Shown: piece by piece, positions 17,111 through 24,883 of the stretch
How the letters are laid out: every line of letters starts with the position of its first letter
Numbering within the stretch: position 1 is the first letter of the stretch
Origin: Psychrobacillus sp048572895
Lineage (GTDB): Bacteria > Bacillota > Bacilli > Bacillales_A > Planococcaceae
DNA: 64,000 bases
Assembly (NCBI RefSeq): GCF_048572895.1
Contig: NZ_CP183878.1
Span: forward strand, 2,604,001-2,668,000
Direction of reading: 5' to 3'
Translations under genes and position numbers: made by a program
The notes under the pieces: model-generated
Databases searched by the model: none
The model's input: only the letters and a program-made list of their open reading frames with translations
What the model was told of the DNA's origin: nothing

Positions 17111-19246
17111 TTGACATCTAAATTATTTGCATTAGATATTGGTACAAGATCCGTAGTTGGTATCATTTTAGAAGAACATGGAGAGTCTTTTCATGTAGCT
17201 GATATTTTGGTAGAAGAACATAAGGAACGGGCAATGGTTGACGGGCAAATACATAATGTACTAAAAGTAGCTGAGATAATTCAGTCCGTTAAGGAAAAAC
17301 TAGAAAAAAAGCATGGGAAGCTTGAAAAAGTAAGTGTTGCTGCTGCTGGAAGAGCATTAAAAACAGAGCAGGCTGAAGTAATAATGGATATTAAAAATAG
17401 ACCTATTTTTTCAGAAGATGATATAAATCGATTGGAGCTATCTGCAGTCCAAAAAGCGCAAAGTAACCTAATTCAAAATGATACAGACAAATATACCAAT
17501 CATTATTATTGCGTTGGATATAGTGTTGTCTATTATCGATTAGATGGGGAAGAAATAGGAAGTTTAGTTGATCAGCAAGGAAACGAAGCGTCTATAGAGG
17601 TAATCGCAACTTTTCTACCACGTGTCGTAGTAGAATCCCTTCTTTCTGCACTTAAACGAGCTAACTTAGAAATGGAAGCATTGACACTAGAGCCAATCGC
17701 TGCGATTAATGTGTTGATACCCCCTTCGATGCGGAGATTAAATGTAGCATTAGTGGATATAGGTGCTGGAACTTCTGATATTGCTATCACAGATTTAGGA
17801 ACAGTAGTCGCATACGGAATGGTCGCAACAGCTGGTGATGAAATTACAGAGGCTTTGAGTGATCATTACTTATTGGACTTCCCGTTGGCTGAAGAAGCAA
17901 AAAGAATGATTAATACTGAAGATTTCATCCAGATTCAAGATATTCTAGGCTTTGAGCAAGATATCCCAAAAGAAGAAGTTATTGAATCGCTCAAGCCTGC
18001 AATAGAGGTTTTAGCTAGTTCCATATCAAGCGAAATTCTTCGATTAAATAATAACAAGCCTACGAAGGCGGTTATGTTAGTTGGTGGAGGAAGTTTGACA
18101 CCAAATTTGACAAGTATTTTAGCTGAAAAACTAAATTTACCTGCTAATCGTGTAGCCGTACGTGGGATAGATGCGATTCAACACTTAACGAAGGAAGAGC
18201 ATATCCCAATTACACCTGAATTGGTAACTCCCATTGGGATTGCAATTGCCGCCAAACGTGCACCAATTCAATATATGTCTGTGCAAGTAAACAATCAAAT
18301 AGTTCGTTTGTTTGAACTTAAGGAAATGACTATTGCAGATGCCTTTTTAGCTGCTAATATTTCTGCTCGTAAACTTTATGGGAAACCGGGTGCAGCTTTA
18401 ACCGTAGAGGTTAATGGACAAATCATCCATATCCCAGGAGAGCACGGAAAACCCGCCGTTATTCAGCTAAATGGTATAGAGGCCAATACGAAAACCTCTA
18501 TCCAAAGTAAGGATATTATTGAACTTTTAGAGGGCATAGACGGTAAAGAAGGATTTGCCACAGTTCGAGATCTTCTGGACGATGCGACTATTAAATCTAT
18601 TACATTCCAAGGAGTTATGTATATAGTAGAACCGGTAGTTAAACTAAATGGCCAAAAGGTATCTTTAGATACTGTGTTACAAGATAATGATAAAATTACT
18701 GTAGAGACTCCTCAAACAGTCGAACAAGTTTTGTATGCAATTCATAAAGAAAATTATTTAACGCAGCTCCAACCTTACACTGTGACGATAAATAATAAAA
18801 ATCATTTTATCCCGACGTTTTCATCAAAATTATTACTGAATGGAAGTCCAGTAAAACCTTCCTATTCTGTTCAAGAGAATGATATTATACAACTGGAAAC
18901 TATCGATTCACCAACGCTTGAAAAACTTGCAAATCAGCTTGATAAGAAATTAGTAGATCAAATAAAAATTACGTTCCAAAACAAATCGGTGGAGCTTTCG
19001 AAAGAATGTGCAATTGTTCATAAAGGTACCGTTCAATTATCCCCTACTGATGTTATTCCTAACGAATCGAATATTCAGTGGCAAGATGTTAATAGCTCTC
19101 CTTGGATTTTTCAAGACGTTTTTCGCTTTACAGAATGGACTATGCCAGAACAAGCAGGTTCCTTTCAAATTTTAAAAAACGGAGAGCCTTCTCGTTTCGA
19201 TGAAGAAATATTCGGTGGAGATCAGTTGGAGATTGTATTTGGATGA
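17111..19246 (+). CDS. FtsA/PilM-like actin-fold protein with a long C-terminal extension
   Basis: 711 residues, far longer than FtsA (~420). The first ~390 are an actin-fold ATPase of the FtsA type. It has phosphate loop 1 LFALDIGTRSVVGI, an SHS2/1C-like region (VSVAAAGRALKTEQAEV), VDIGAGTSDIAI as phosphate 2 and MLVGGGSLTPNL as the adenosine loop. The remaining ~320 look like several beta-rich modules, each with a short VEVNGQ / VKLNGQKV / VTINNKNH strand followed by an (E/D)-N/K-D-x-I turn; these are possibly beta-grasp repeats. There is no amphipathic FtsA-type membrane anchor at the end. The start is TTG (AAAGGA upstream), as other starts are blocked by stops. Role probably in cell envelope or division, but unproven. 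Confidence 0.8.
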   Translation: MTSKLFALDIGTRSVVGIILEEHGESFHVADILVEEHKERAMVDGQIHNVLKVAEIIQSVKEKLEKKHGKLEKVSVAAAGRALKTEQAEVIMDIKNRPIFSEDDINRLELSAVQKAQSNLIQNDTDKYTNHYYCVGYSVVYYRLDGEEIGSLVDQQGNEASIEVIATFLPRVVVESLLSALKRANLEMEALTLEPIAAINVLIPPSMRRLNVALVDIGAGTSDIAITDLGTVVAYGMVATAGDEITEALSDHYLLDFPLAEEAKRMINTEDFIQIQDILGFEQDIPKEEVIESLKPAIEVLASSISSEILRLNNNKPTKAVMLVGGGSLTPNLTSILAEKLNLPANRVAVRGIDAIQHLTKEEHIPITPELVTPIGIAIAAKRAPIQYMSVQVNNQIVRLFELKEMTIADAFLAANISARKLYGKPGAALTVEVNGQIIHIPGEHGKPAVIQLNGIEANTKTSIQSKDIIELLEGIDGKEGFATVRDLLDDATIKSITFQGVMYIVEPVVKLNGQKVSLDTVLQDNDKITVETPQTVEQVLYAIHKENYLTQLQPYTVTINNKNHFIPTFSSKLLLNGSPVKPSYSVQENDIIQLETIDSPTLEKLANQLDKKLVDQIKITFQNKSVELSKECAIVHKGTVQLSPTDVIPNESNIQWQDVNSSPWIFQDVFRFTEWTMPEQAGSFQILKNGEPSRFDEEIFGGDQLEIVFG

Positions 19247-19345
19247 TTTATATGAAATATGCAATCTCACTTCAAAGAAAGATCAGTCCCTCGTCATTTT
19301 CGAAGCACTTTGGTACAACTTATACTACTCATTACCGAGAACCTT

Positions 19346-19385
19346 GACTGGAGGGGCGTGACGAGTCATGCCCCTCCAGTCTTTT
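19346..19385 (+). terminator. strong hairpin terminator after the FtsA-like gene
   Basis: GACTGGAGGGGC pairs with GCCCCTCCAGTC (perfect GC-rich arms) and is followed by TTTT. It lies 100 bp downstream of the stop. Confidence 0.75.
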
Positions 19386-19429
19386 CGCTCTAATCCTGTG
19401 GTAGTAATTTGTACGTCTCTCTCCTTCAA

Positions 19430-19589
19430 CTTTAGGAAACAGTTTTTTTAAGACTTTTGGAAAGAAAAGATATAATTCTATCTTACTTTGTAAAGAAGCG
19501 ACCGAAGATACAATTTCGGTCGCACCTTGCCTTATTTATTGGGTGAATACGTACTATTTCACTGTATTTCCACAAATAAAAAAATCTCT
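19430..19589. repeat. AT-rich gap with a hairpin, possible degenerate MITE-like relic
   Basis: The gap 19247-19589 carries no gene. GCGACCGAA..TTTCGGTCGC forms a hairpin at 19498-19523, and its GAAGATACAATTTCG core resembles the end of the repeat at 2341-2712. The following ~60 bp resemble the sequence after copy 2 (27885-27960), in particular TACTATTTC..T.TA.TTCCAC. It may be a third, decayed family member. Confidence 0.35.
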
Positions 19590-20110
19590 TTATCTTTCAA
19601 GTATATTAAAACTACCTTTTTCAAGAATACACTCTTCATTGGTATTTTTTATAACAATTTCAAAATTCCTATGATAAGGATGCATGAATAGTTCATATTG
19701 AACTCTACGCATTTCATGAGATTTTCTTAAATAATTTATGTCTGTTCCTCTTTAAGAAACATCCCGTAAACTCCTTCTCATTAACTCAGTTTCTCCATCT
19801 GTAAATAGATAAACTTTTAGATGTCCCGCTCTAAAGCGAAGATATTATGAGCAGCAGGATGACAAGCTGTCATTTTATCATGGTGATGTTGGTTCTTATA
19901 TTCATAATCTATCAGAGTATACTTTCTAAGTTGAGATCCAATTATACACGGGTCGGTATTGATATAATTTACAAAGTCATGTCCCAAAATCCTTAGAAGA
20001 TTATTCGCAAAAGTTGTCTTTCCAGAAGCACCGTGGCCTGAAATTCCAATTATGATTCTTTTATCTTTTGTGTTAATCAAATTAGTTATTTTATGTAATA
20101 TCTTTTCCAT
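19590..20110 (-). pseudogene. decayed P-loop kinase (uridine-kinase-like) pseudogene
   Basis: The first 97 codons (start ATG 20110, AGAGGGGG upstream) encode an intact N-terminus with Walker A ISGHGASGKTTFANNLL at about residues 23-39, then stop after ALERDI. Downstream, in another frame, are KVYLFTDGETELMRRSLRDVS, an in-frame stop, then about 50 codons ending in GSFNILER. This pattern fits the C-terminal part of the same kinase after an internal deletion, a frameshift and a nonsense mutation. The parent should be a small nucleoside/uridine-kinase-like phosphotransferase. The remaining N-terminal peptide could still be made but lacks most of the catalytic domain. Confidence 0.75.
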
Positions 20111-20143
20111 ACTTCCCCCTCTTTTGCTTTTTTGTATTGATGT

Positions 20144-20473
20144 CTATGTACCAAAGTTTCCAAATAATATCATTCCGATAGCGATAACAGTTAAGACTAA
20201 CAAAGTTAACATACCAAGAGAAGAAATAAGTAAAGTTATTGTTTTTAAACGCCCTTTTACACTAAAAAGAGCAGTGAAAAATGATCCTAGTAGTAATAGT
20301 ATTAACAACCATAAGTCCAAGGATTCAGGTAAAGGATTCAATACTTGCGGGATAATAAAAGCTAAAACGATAAATAAAATGATCAGTACTAATGAAATCC
20401 AGCCTAAATATCTCTTCATCCAATCAGCCTCACTTTCATTTAAACTTGCTTCTTTAATCGAATATCGTTTCAT
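20144..20473 (-). CDS. small membrane protein of unknown function
   Basis: 109 residues. A charged N-terminus (MKRYSIKEASLNESEADWMK) is followed by three hydrophobic segments at about 22-45, 52-72 and 80-105. I do not recognise a family. Its start lies inside the last 20 bases of the Nudix gene, so it is probably translated as part of the HAD-Nudix-membrane protein unit. It lies upstream of the kinase pseudogene, which may have been the next member of the same acquired cluster. Confidence 0.6.
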   Translation of the reverse strand: MKRYSIKEASLNESEADWMKRYLGWISLVLIILFIVLAFIIPQVLNPLPESLDLWLLILLLLGSFFTALFSVKGRLKTITLLISSLGMLTLLVLTVIAIGMILFGNFGT

Positions 20474-21071
20474 TTTCGGGATTCTTCAAAAATTCGAAAA
20501 GGGTAATAATTTGTGACCTCGTATTCCTATTGGTGGAAAGCGGCGGTAAATTGTGTTCCGGAAAAAAGCTAATGCTATTCGTTTCAATACCTATAGCAGG
20601 TTTTCCTCCAATAATTTCACACAATATAAATATCTTATAATAATGATATGCTTCTGGAGGGTGAGGGTGTTTATTTTTATCCAATAATGCAACTAATCTG
20701 ATTGGCACTACATCAAAACCAGATTCCTCTTTTATTTCCTTAACTATATTTTCAGAAGGTGATAATCCTATATCGCAAAATCCACCTGGCAAAGCCCATT
20801 TATCATCTATATTTTCTTTTACCATTAAGATTTGATTATCTTTAAAAACTACACCACGAACATCAACTTTTGGAGTTTGGTAACCCGTTTCAGTTGCAAA
20901 TAAGTCTCTAATTTTATCCATTTCAAGTTCTGTATGTTCCGCCATAATTTCTATACTAATATTTCGTAATTCTTCATAACGTTCGATATCATAAATATCT
21001 TTAGAAAATGCCAATCCGGACTGAGACAACGCTTGAATTCGTTTTGCCCACTCTAACCATTGTTTACTCAT
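20454..21071 (-). CDS. Nudix hydrolase with N-terminal helical domain
   Basis: 205 residues. The N-terminal ~65 (WLEWAKRIQALSQSGLAFSKDIYDIERYEELR) match the helical domain of nucleoside-diphosphate-X hydrolases. The Nudix box runs from LPGGFCDIG through KEIKEESGF (near residues 95-115). The first Nudix glutamate is replaced by L and the RE by KE, as in other members with this N-terminal domain. It should hydrolyse a nucleoside diphosphate linked to another moiety (ADP-ribose, NDP-sugar or choline type); the substrate is not identifiable. It overlaps the HAD gene by 8 bp and the following membrane gene by 20 bp, indicating translational coupling. Confidence 0.85.
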   Translation of the reverse strand: MSKQWLEWAKRIQALSQSGLAFSKDIYDIERYEELRNISIEIMAEHTELEMDKIRDLFATETGYQTPKVDVRGVVFKDNQILMVKENIDDKWALPGGFCDIGLSPSENIVKEIKEESGFDVVPIRLVALLDKNKHPHPPEAYHYYKIFILCEIIGGKPAIGIETNSISFFPEHNLPPLSTNRNTRSQIITLFEFLKNPENETIFD

Positions 21072-21711
21072 TTGACACCAACTTTAAAGAACTTATTAAT
21101 TCCTTTACGCTTGTTATTATTAATTTTGGTTGTTCGCTAAATGTAGATGTTTGGTATTCCGATAACCACTGTACACCAATTGTAAATACGTTAGCTTGTA
21201 CTCCCGCGATTACATCTGCATCACTATCTCCTATATAAATTGCATCTGAATTATTTACTTCTAAAAAAGATAAAGCTTTTAGCAGTCCTTCTGAATCCGG
21301 CTTCGGGTTAATAACATCATCACCGGTTATTATTACGTCAAACAATCCATCCATATTTAATGCCTTTAGAGAGATATCTAAGCTTTTTTTTGCCTTTCCA
21401 GTAAAAATTCCTATTTTTATATCTTGCTCTTTCAAGGACTTCAATAATTCTAGAATTTCAGGATTACTTTCTACTAAACTTTTATGATGTTCAGAATATT
21501 TTTCATAATAATATTCAATTGCCTCCTCCTTATTAGGATTAGACAGATTATTTCTAATAATACCTGTTTCAGAAGGACCGAACATACCCATTATTTCTTC
21601 TGAACTAAGATCCTTATTATCAAATTCTTTAAACACATTTTGAAAAGCATAAAAACAGATGGGTAACGTATTAGCCAACGTCCCATCAAAATCAAATATT
21701 ATTGCTCTCAT
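21064..21711 (-). CDS. HAD-superfamily hydrolase, phosphoglycolate-phosphatase-like
   Basis: 215 residues with HAD motif I DFDGTLANT at residues 7-15, motif II GIFTGK near 100, the motif III lysine in the NPKPDSEG region and motif IV YIGDSDADV near 165, with a helical cap between motifs I and II. This is the Gph/PpaX layout of small-molecule phosphatases. AAAGGAG precedes the ATG. First gene of the HAD-Nudix-membrane-kinase unit; this unit has no counterpart between aroA and ytxH in B. subtilis, so it is probably an insertion into a conserved neighbourhood. Substrate unknown. Confidence 0.85.
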   Translation of the reverse strand: MRAIIFDFDGTLANTLPICFYAFQNVFKEFDNKDLSSEEIMGMFGPSETGIIRNNLSNPNKEEAIEYYYEKYSEHHKSLVESNPEILELLKSLKEQDIKIGIFTGKAKKSLDISLKALNMDGLFDVIITGDDVINPKPDSEGLLKALSFLEVNNSDAIYIGDSDADVIAGVQANVFTIGVQWLSEYQTSTFSEQPKLIITSVKELISSLKLVSNE

Positions 21712-21861
21712 AATTAGACTCCTTTCAATTGTAAAAGGATTCTTGATTTCTCTTCACCCTTGTAAACATATATTACCATATTATCGTTAAATTCTCTTTT
21801 ATTATTTGAATACTTCGTGAAATCTTCAGAGTGTTTCTCTAATAACAATACTCATTTGTGG

Positions 21862-22134
21862 TTACTTATTTCTATATGCAATCCATGATGTTTTTAAAGC
21901 AGCATAGTTACCTATCGCTGCATAGCCATAAAACCAACCCATGAAAATTCCAGCGACTAAGTTGTGACGATGGCTAATAAAGATAGAAATTAATAGACCT
22001 ATTATTAATGCAACAAGAGGAACAAATTTGCTTGGTATTTTAAAATATATTTTTAGTAGTTGAGTCAGGATCATTATTGCCGGAATAGCTATCACAGCAT
22101 CCCAAAAATTTGTATGGATTATTGGAAAATTCAT
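21862..22134 (-). CDS. small membrane protein, phage-holin-like
   Basis: 90 residues with three hydrophobic stretches (about 8-25, 30-48 and 55-75) and a basic end KTSWIAYRNK. The pattern DAVIAIPAIMILTQLLK, then PSKFVPLVALIIGLLIS and GWFYGYAAIGNYAALKT resembles holins of the phage A118 type. No endolysin or other phage gene is adjacent, so it is either an orphan or a domesticated relative. The ATG at 22134 has AGAGGTG 9 nt upstream; the GTG twelve bases earlier overlaps that site. Function uncertain. Confidence 0.6.
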   Translation of the reverse strand: MNFPIIHTNFWDAVIAIPAIMILTQLLKIYFKIPSKFVPLVALIIGLLISIFISHRHNLVAGIFMGWFYGYAAIGNYAALKTSWIAYRNK

Positions 22135-22216
22135 ATTATATTTCACCTCTTAAATAGCGTGCCCGAATAATAAAAATCTAATCATTTAAAAAGCTCAAAT
22201 CATTTAAACAAATAAA

Positions 22217-22246
22217 AAATGAGCATGCGCAAAGCAATGCTCATTT
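22217..22246 (-). terminator. terminator after ytxH
   Basis: AAATGAGCAT pairs with ATGCTCATTT. It lies 24 bp downstream of the ytxH stop on the minus strand, followed by T-rich sequence. Confidence 0.7.
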
Positions 22247-22269
22247 ATATATTATTTTGTATTAAAAAC

Positions 22270-22845
22270 TTACTTTTTTTCTTCTTCTGCAACTGCTTCT
22301 TTAATAGCCTCTGCTATTGCTGTAGCATTTTCTTCTTGTTCCGTTAATTCTTCTGTAGTATGAGAGATAGTTTCCATAAATTCCATTGGTTCTTCTCCCT
22401 CATATGAAGCGGTACCATCATCAAGTGGAGAAGAAGCAGTTGGTTTAATCGCTCTTACTTTATCAACTAGTTGTCCAGATTGCTCCTGAATTTGCTTAGA
22501 AAGTTGCGATGTTTTTTCTTTTGCAGTGGATGAAAAGTCCATTGTTTTTTCTTTAAGCTGACCGGCCTGTGTAGAAAGATTTCCACGAAGCTCTGTTCCA
22601 GTTTTTGGTGCTAGTAACAATGCAGTAGTTGCCCCGATAATTCCACCGATTAACACACCGATGATAAAATCCTTACCATTTACTTCATCATCACGGTAAA
22701 TATCATCCCTTGAATCGCTGTTGTAGTATGGAACAGGCGGATAATTCGAATTCCCTTGCTGATTATAAGATGATTGGTTTGCATAATACTCATGATTATA
22801 CGTTGCATCATTGTAATTAGGTTTAGTTTGTTTTTGATTTGTCAT
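22270..22845 (-). CDS. ytxH: YtxH-domain general stress protein
   Basis: 191 residues. An Asn/Tyr/Gln-rich N-terminal ~55 residues is followed by the YtxH signature FIIGVLIGGIIGATTALLLAPKTGTELR (a glycine-zipper membrane helix, about 60-90). A Gln/Lys/Glu-rich amphipathic helix (about 95-135) and an acidic tail ending in EEKK follow. Homologues are general stress proteins of the sigma-B regulon with structural, unproven roles. It follows ytxG by 14 bp with its own GGAGG site, so the two form one operon. The B. subtilis partner ytxJ is absent here; the Nudix/HAD cluster occupies that place. Confidence 0.88.
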   Translation of the reverse strand: MTNQKQTKPNYNDATYNHEYYANQSSYNQQGNSNYPPVPYYNSDSRDDIYRDDEVNGKDFIIGVLIGGIIGATTALLLAPKTGTELRGNLSTQAGQLKEKTMDFSSTAKEKTSQLSKQIQEQSGQLVDKVRAIKPTASSPLDDGTASYEGEEPMEFMETISHTTEELTEQEENATAIAEAIKEAVAEEEKK

Positions 22846-22859
22846 GTAAATTCCTCCGA

Positions 22860-23324
22860 TTATAGTGGTTTATGATTGTCGTCATCGTAAGTATAATACC
22901 CAGCACGTTCTAACGCTTTGCGTTCTTTCCATTTGTCGCGAACACCTAGTAAAACGTTACTCCATTGTACAACCTGAGCAATTTTTTCTTCATTCTTCTC
23001 CACTTCAGATGTTACGGAAGTTGTTAAGCGTTTGATAGAATGATTAAATCCATTTACAGAAGTTCCCACGTTTTTAACTGCATCAACAACTGTATTTAAC
23101 TTCTCCGATTTAGCCTGAATATCTTCTGCTAAGTCATTTGTTTTATGAAGTAGTTCAGCTGTTTCTTTTGTCATGTTTTGTAAATTTGTTTCTAACCCAT
23201 CTAAAGTGTCTGCTACATTATTAAGCGTCTTCTTAACTGAAAATAATGTCATTGCCAAACTAATACAAAGTATTAGAAATGCAACAGCTGCTACAATAGC
23301 GGCTATGTATAAAAGATTTTCCAT
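22860..23324 (-). CDS. ytxG: DUF948 protein YtxG, membrane-anchored coiled coil
   Basis: 154 residues: an N-terminal transmembrane helix (residues 4-28), then an extended coiled-coil region (about 30-120) with regularly spaced hydrophobic residues, and a basic tail WKERKALERAGYY. This matches DUF948/YtxG. The family belongs to the general stress regulon in B. subtilis; molecular function is not known. GGAGG precedes the ATG. A sigma-B-type promoter lies 40-64 bp upstream. First gene of ytxGH. Confidence 0.88.
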   Translation of the reverse strand: MENLLYIAAIVAAVAFLILCISLAMTLFSVKKTLNNVADTLDGLETNLQNMTKETAELLHKTNDLAEDIQAKSEKLNTVVDAVKNVGTSVNGFNHSIKRLTTSVTSEVEKNEEKIAQVVQWSNVLLGVRDKWKERKALERAGYYTYDDDNHKPL

Positions 23325-23363
23325 TGTACATCCTCCTAAAAACTTATACGTCTTAATACAATT

Positions 23364-23388
23364 TTACCCTAATCAAATCAAATTAAAC
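23364..23388 (-). promoter_or_regulatory. sigma-B-type promoter of ytxGH
   Basis: Read on the minus strand, GTTTAA is followed after 13 bp by GGGTAA. This matches the sigma-B consensus GTTT-(13-15)-GGGTAT with one mismatch. It is 40 bp upstream of the ytxG start, which fits the known sigma-B control of ytxG in B. subtilis. Confidence 0.7.
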
Positions 23389-23434
23389 TTCCTACCTATA
23401 CTATACTACGTTTCTTTTAAATATCCTTCAAAAA

Positions 23435-23466
23435 AAAAGCTTAATCCAAATAGATTAAGCTTTTTT
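23435..23466 (-). terminator. terminator after murC
   Basis: AAAAGCTTAATC pairs with GATTAAGCTTTT around a 6-nt loop. On the minus strand the hairpin runs into a long T tract. Confidence 0.85.
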
Positions 23467-23468
23467 AG

Positions 23469-24770
23469 TTAGTTATTAAGTTTTGCTTCGAATGCTTGTT
23501 GATACTTTTGAACGTCCCCTGCTCCCATAAATAAGAAAACAGAATCTTCCTTTGTCTGTAATTCCCCTACATTTTCTTCTGTTAAAATATGGCTTCCTTC
23601 GATAATATCTCCAAGGGTTGCGATTGTTAAGTTCCCTGCATTCTCTCTTGCCGAGCCAAAAATATCACATAGATAGACTCTATCCGCCAAACTCAACGCC
23701 TCACTGAATTCTTGTAAAAACTTTTGAGTTCTCGTAAAAGTATGTGGTTGGAAAATCGCAATAATTTGATGGGCTGGATACTTTTGTCTAGCCGATTGAA
23801 TAGTTGCTTTTATCTCTGTAGGATGATGAGCATAATCATCAATGATAATATCATTACCTACTACAGTCTCCGTAAACCTTCTTTTAACGCCTTCAAATGT
23901 CTCTAATCCTCTTTGAATAGTATCTGCAGGCACACCTTCATAATGGCATAGAGAGATAACCGCAAGAGCGTTTAGAATAGTATGGTCACCGAACAATGGA
24001 ATAGCGAAGCGATCATAAAATTCGTTGCGTACAAATACATCAAAAGATGTACCTTTTGGTGTAATTTCAATATTGCGTGCAGCAAAATCATTATGTTCCC
24101 CAAAACCGTAGTATACGACAGGAACTTCCGATTTAATCTGTTGTAAGTATTTATCATCTCCACAAGCAAAAATGCCTTTTTTCACTTGCATTGCCATTGA
24201 CTGAAATGCTTGGAATACATCATCAATATCTTGGAAATAATCTGGATGATCAAAATCAACATTTGTCATGATTGCATAATCCGGATTGTATGCAAGAAAA
24301 TGACGGCGATATTCACAAGCCTCAAACACAAAATTAGAAGCATTTAACATACCTTTTCCGGTACCATCCCCTATTAAATAGGATGTAGGTTCGTATCCAC
24401 TTAATACATGTGATAGCAAACCAGTAGTCGATGTTTTTCCATGAGCACCAGTAACTGCTATAGAGGTAAACTGACTCATATAATTCCCTAAGAAATCATG
24501 ATACCGAATTACCTCTAAGCCAAGTTCTTTAGCTTTGACTAGCTCAGGGTGACTATCCGGAAACGCATTTCCCGCAATAATAGTCAAACCCTCTTGAATA
24601 TTCGATTCATCAAATAATAATATTTTTATATTTCGCTCATGTAATGGTTTTTCAGTAAAAAAATATTTTTCAATATCAGAACCTTGTACTTCATAGCCAG
24701 TATCGTGCAAAATTTGCGCTAATGGACTCATTCCAGACCCTTTAATGCCTGTAAAATGGTACTTTGTCAT
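23469..24770 (-). CDS. murC: UDP-N-acetylmuramate--L-alanine ligase
   Basis: 433 residues, the normal length for a Gram-positive MurC. Visible are the N-terminal UDP-binding loop GIKGSGMSPLA (residues 8-18), the ATP loop TGAHGKTSTTGLL (about 107-119) and the Mur ligase central and C-terminal domains (DDYAHHPTEIKATI, FQPHTFTRT). It adds L-Ala to UDP-MurNAc in cytoplasmic peptidoglycan synthesis. An ATG at 24821 gives a 17-residue extension, but AGGAGG lies 9 nt before the ATG at 24770, where the conserved protein starts. Position between sftA and ytxG matches B. subtilis. Confidence 0.96.
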   Translation of the reverse strand: MTKYHFTGIKGSGMSPLAQILHDTGYEVQGSDIEKYFFTEKPLHERNIKILLFDESNIQEGLTIIAGNAFPDSHPELVKAKELGLEVIRYHDFLGNYMSQFTSIAVTGAHGKTSTTGLLSHVLSGYEPTSYLIGDGTGKGMLNASNFVFEACEYRRHFLAYNPDYAIMTNVDFDHPDYFQDIDDVFQAFQSMAMQVKKGIFACGDDKYLQQIKSEVPVVYYGFGEHNDFAARNIEITPKGTSFDVFVRNEFYDRFAIPLFGDHTILNALAVISLCHYEGVPADTIQRGLETFEGVKRRFTETVVGNDIIIDDYAHHPTEIKATIQSARQKYPAHQIIAIFQPHTFTRTQKFLQEFSEALSLADRVYLCDIFGSARENAGNLTIATLGDIIEGSHILTEENVGELQTKEDSVFLFMGAGDVQKYQQAFEAKLNN

Positions 24771-24883
24771 ACGTAGAAACCTCCTGGGATTCGCCCCACT
24801 TATATACATTAAATATTTCATGCGCCTATTTAGACGTATTCATTATTATACCACTTACTTATATGAAACTTTAATAAACAATA

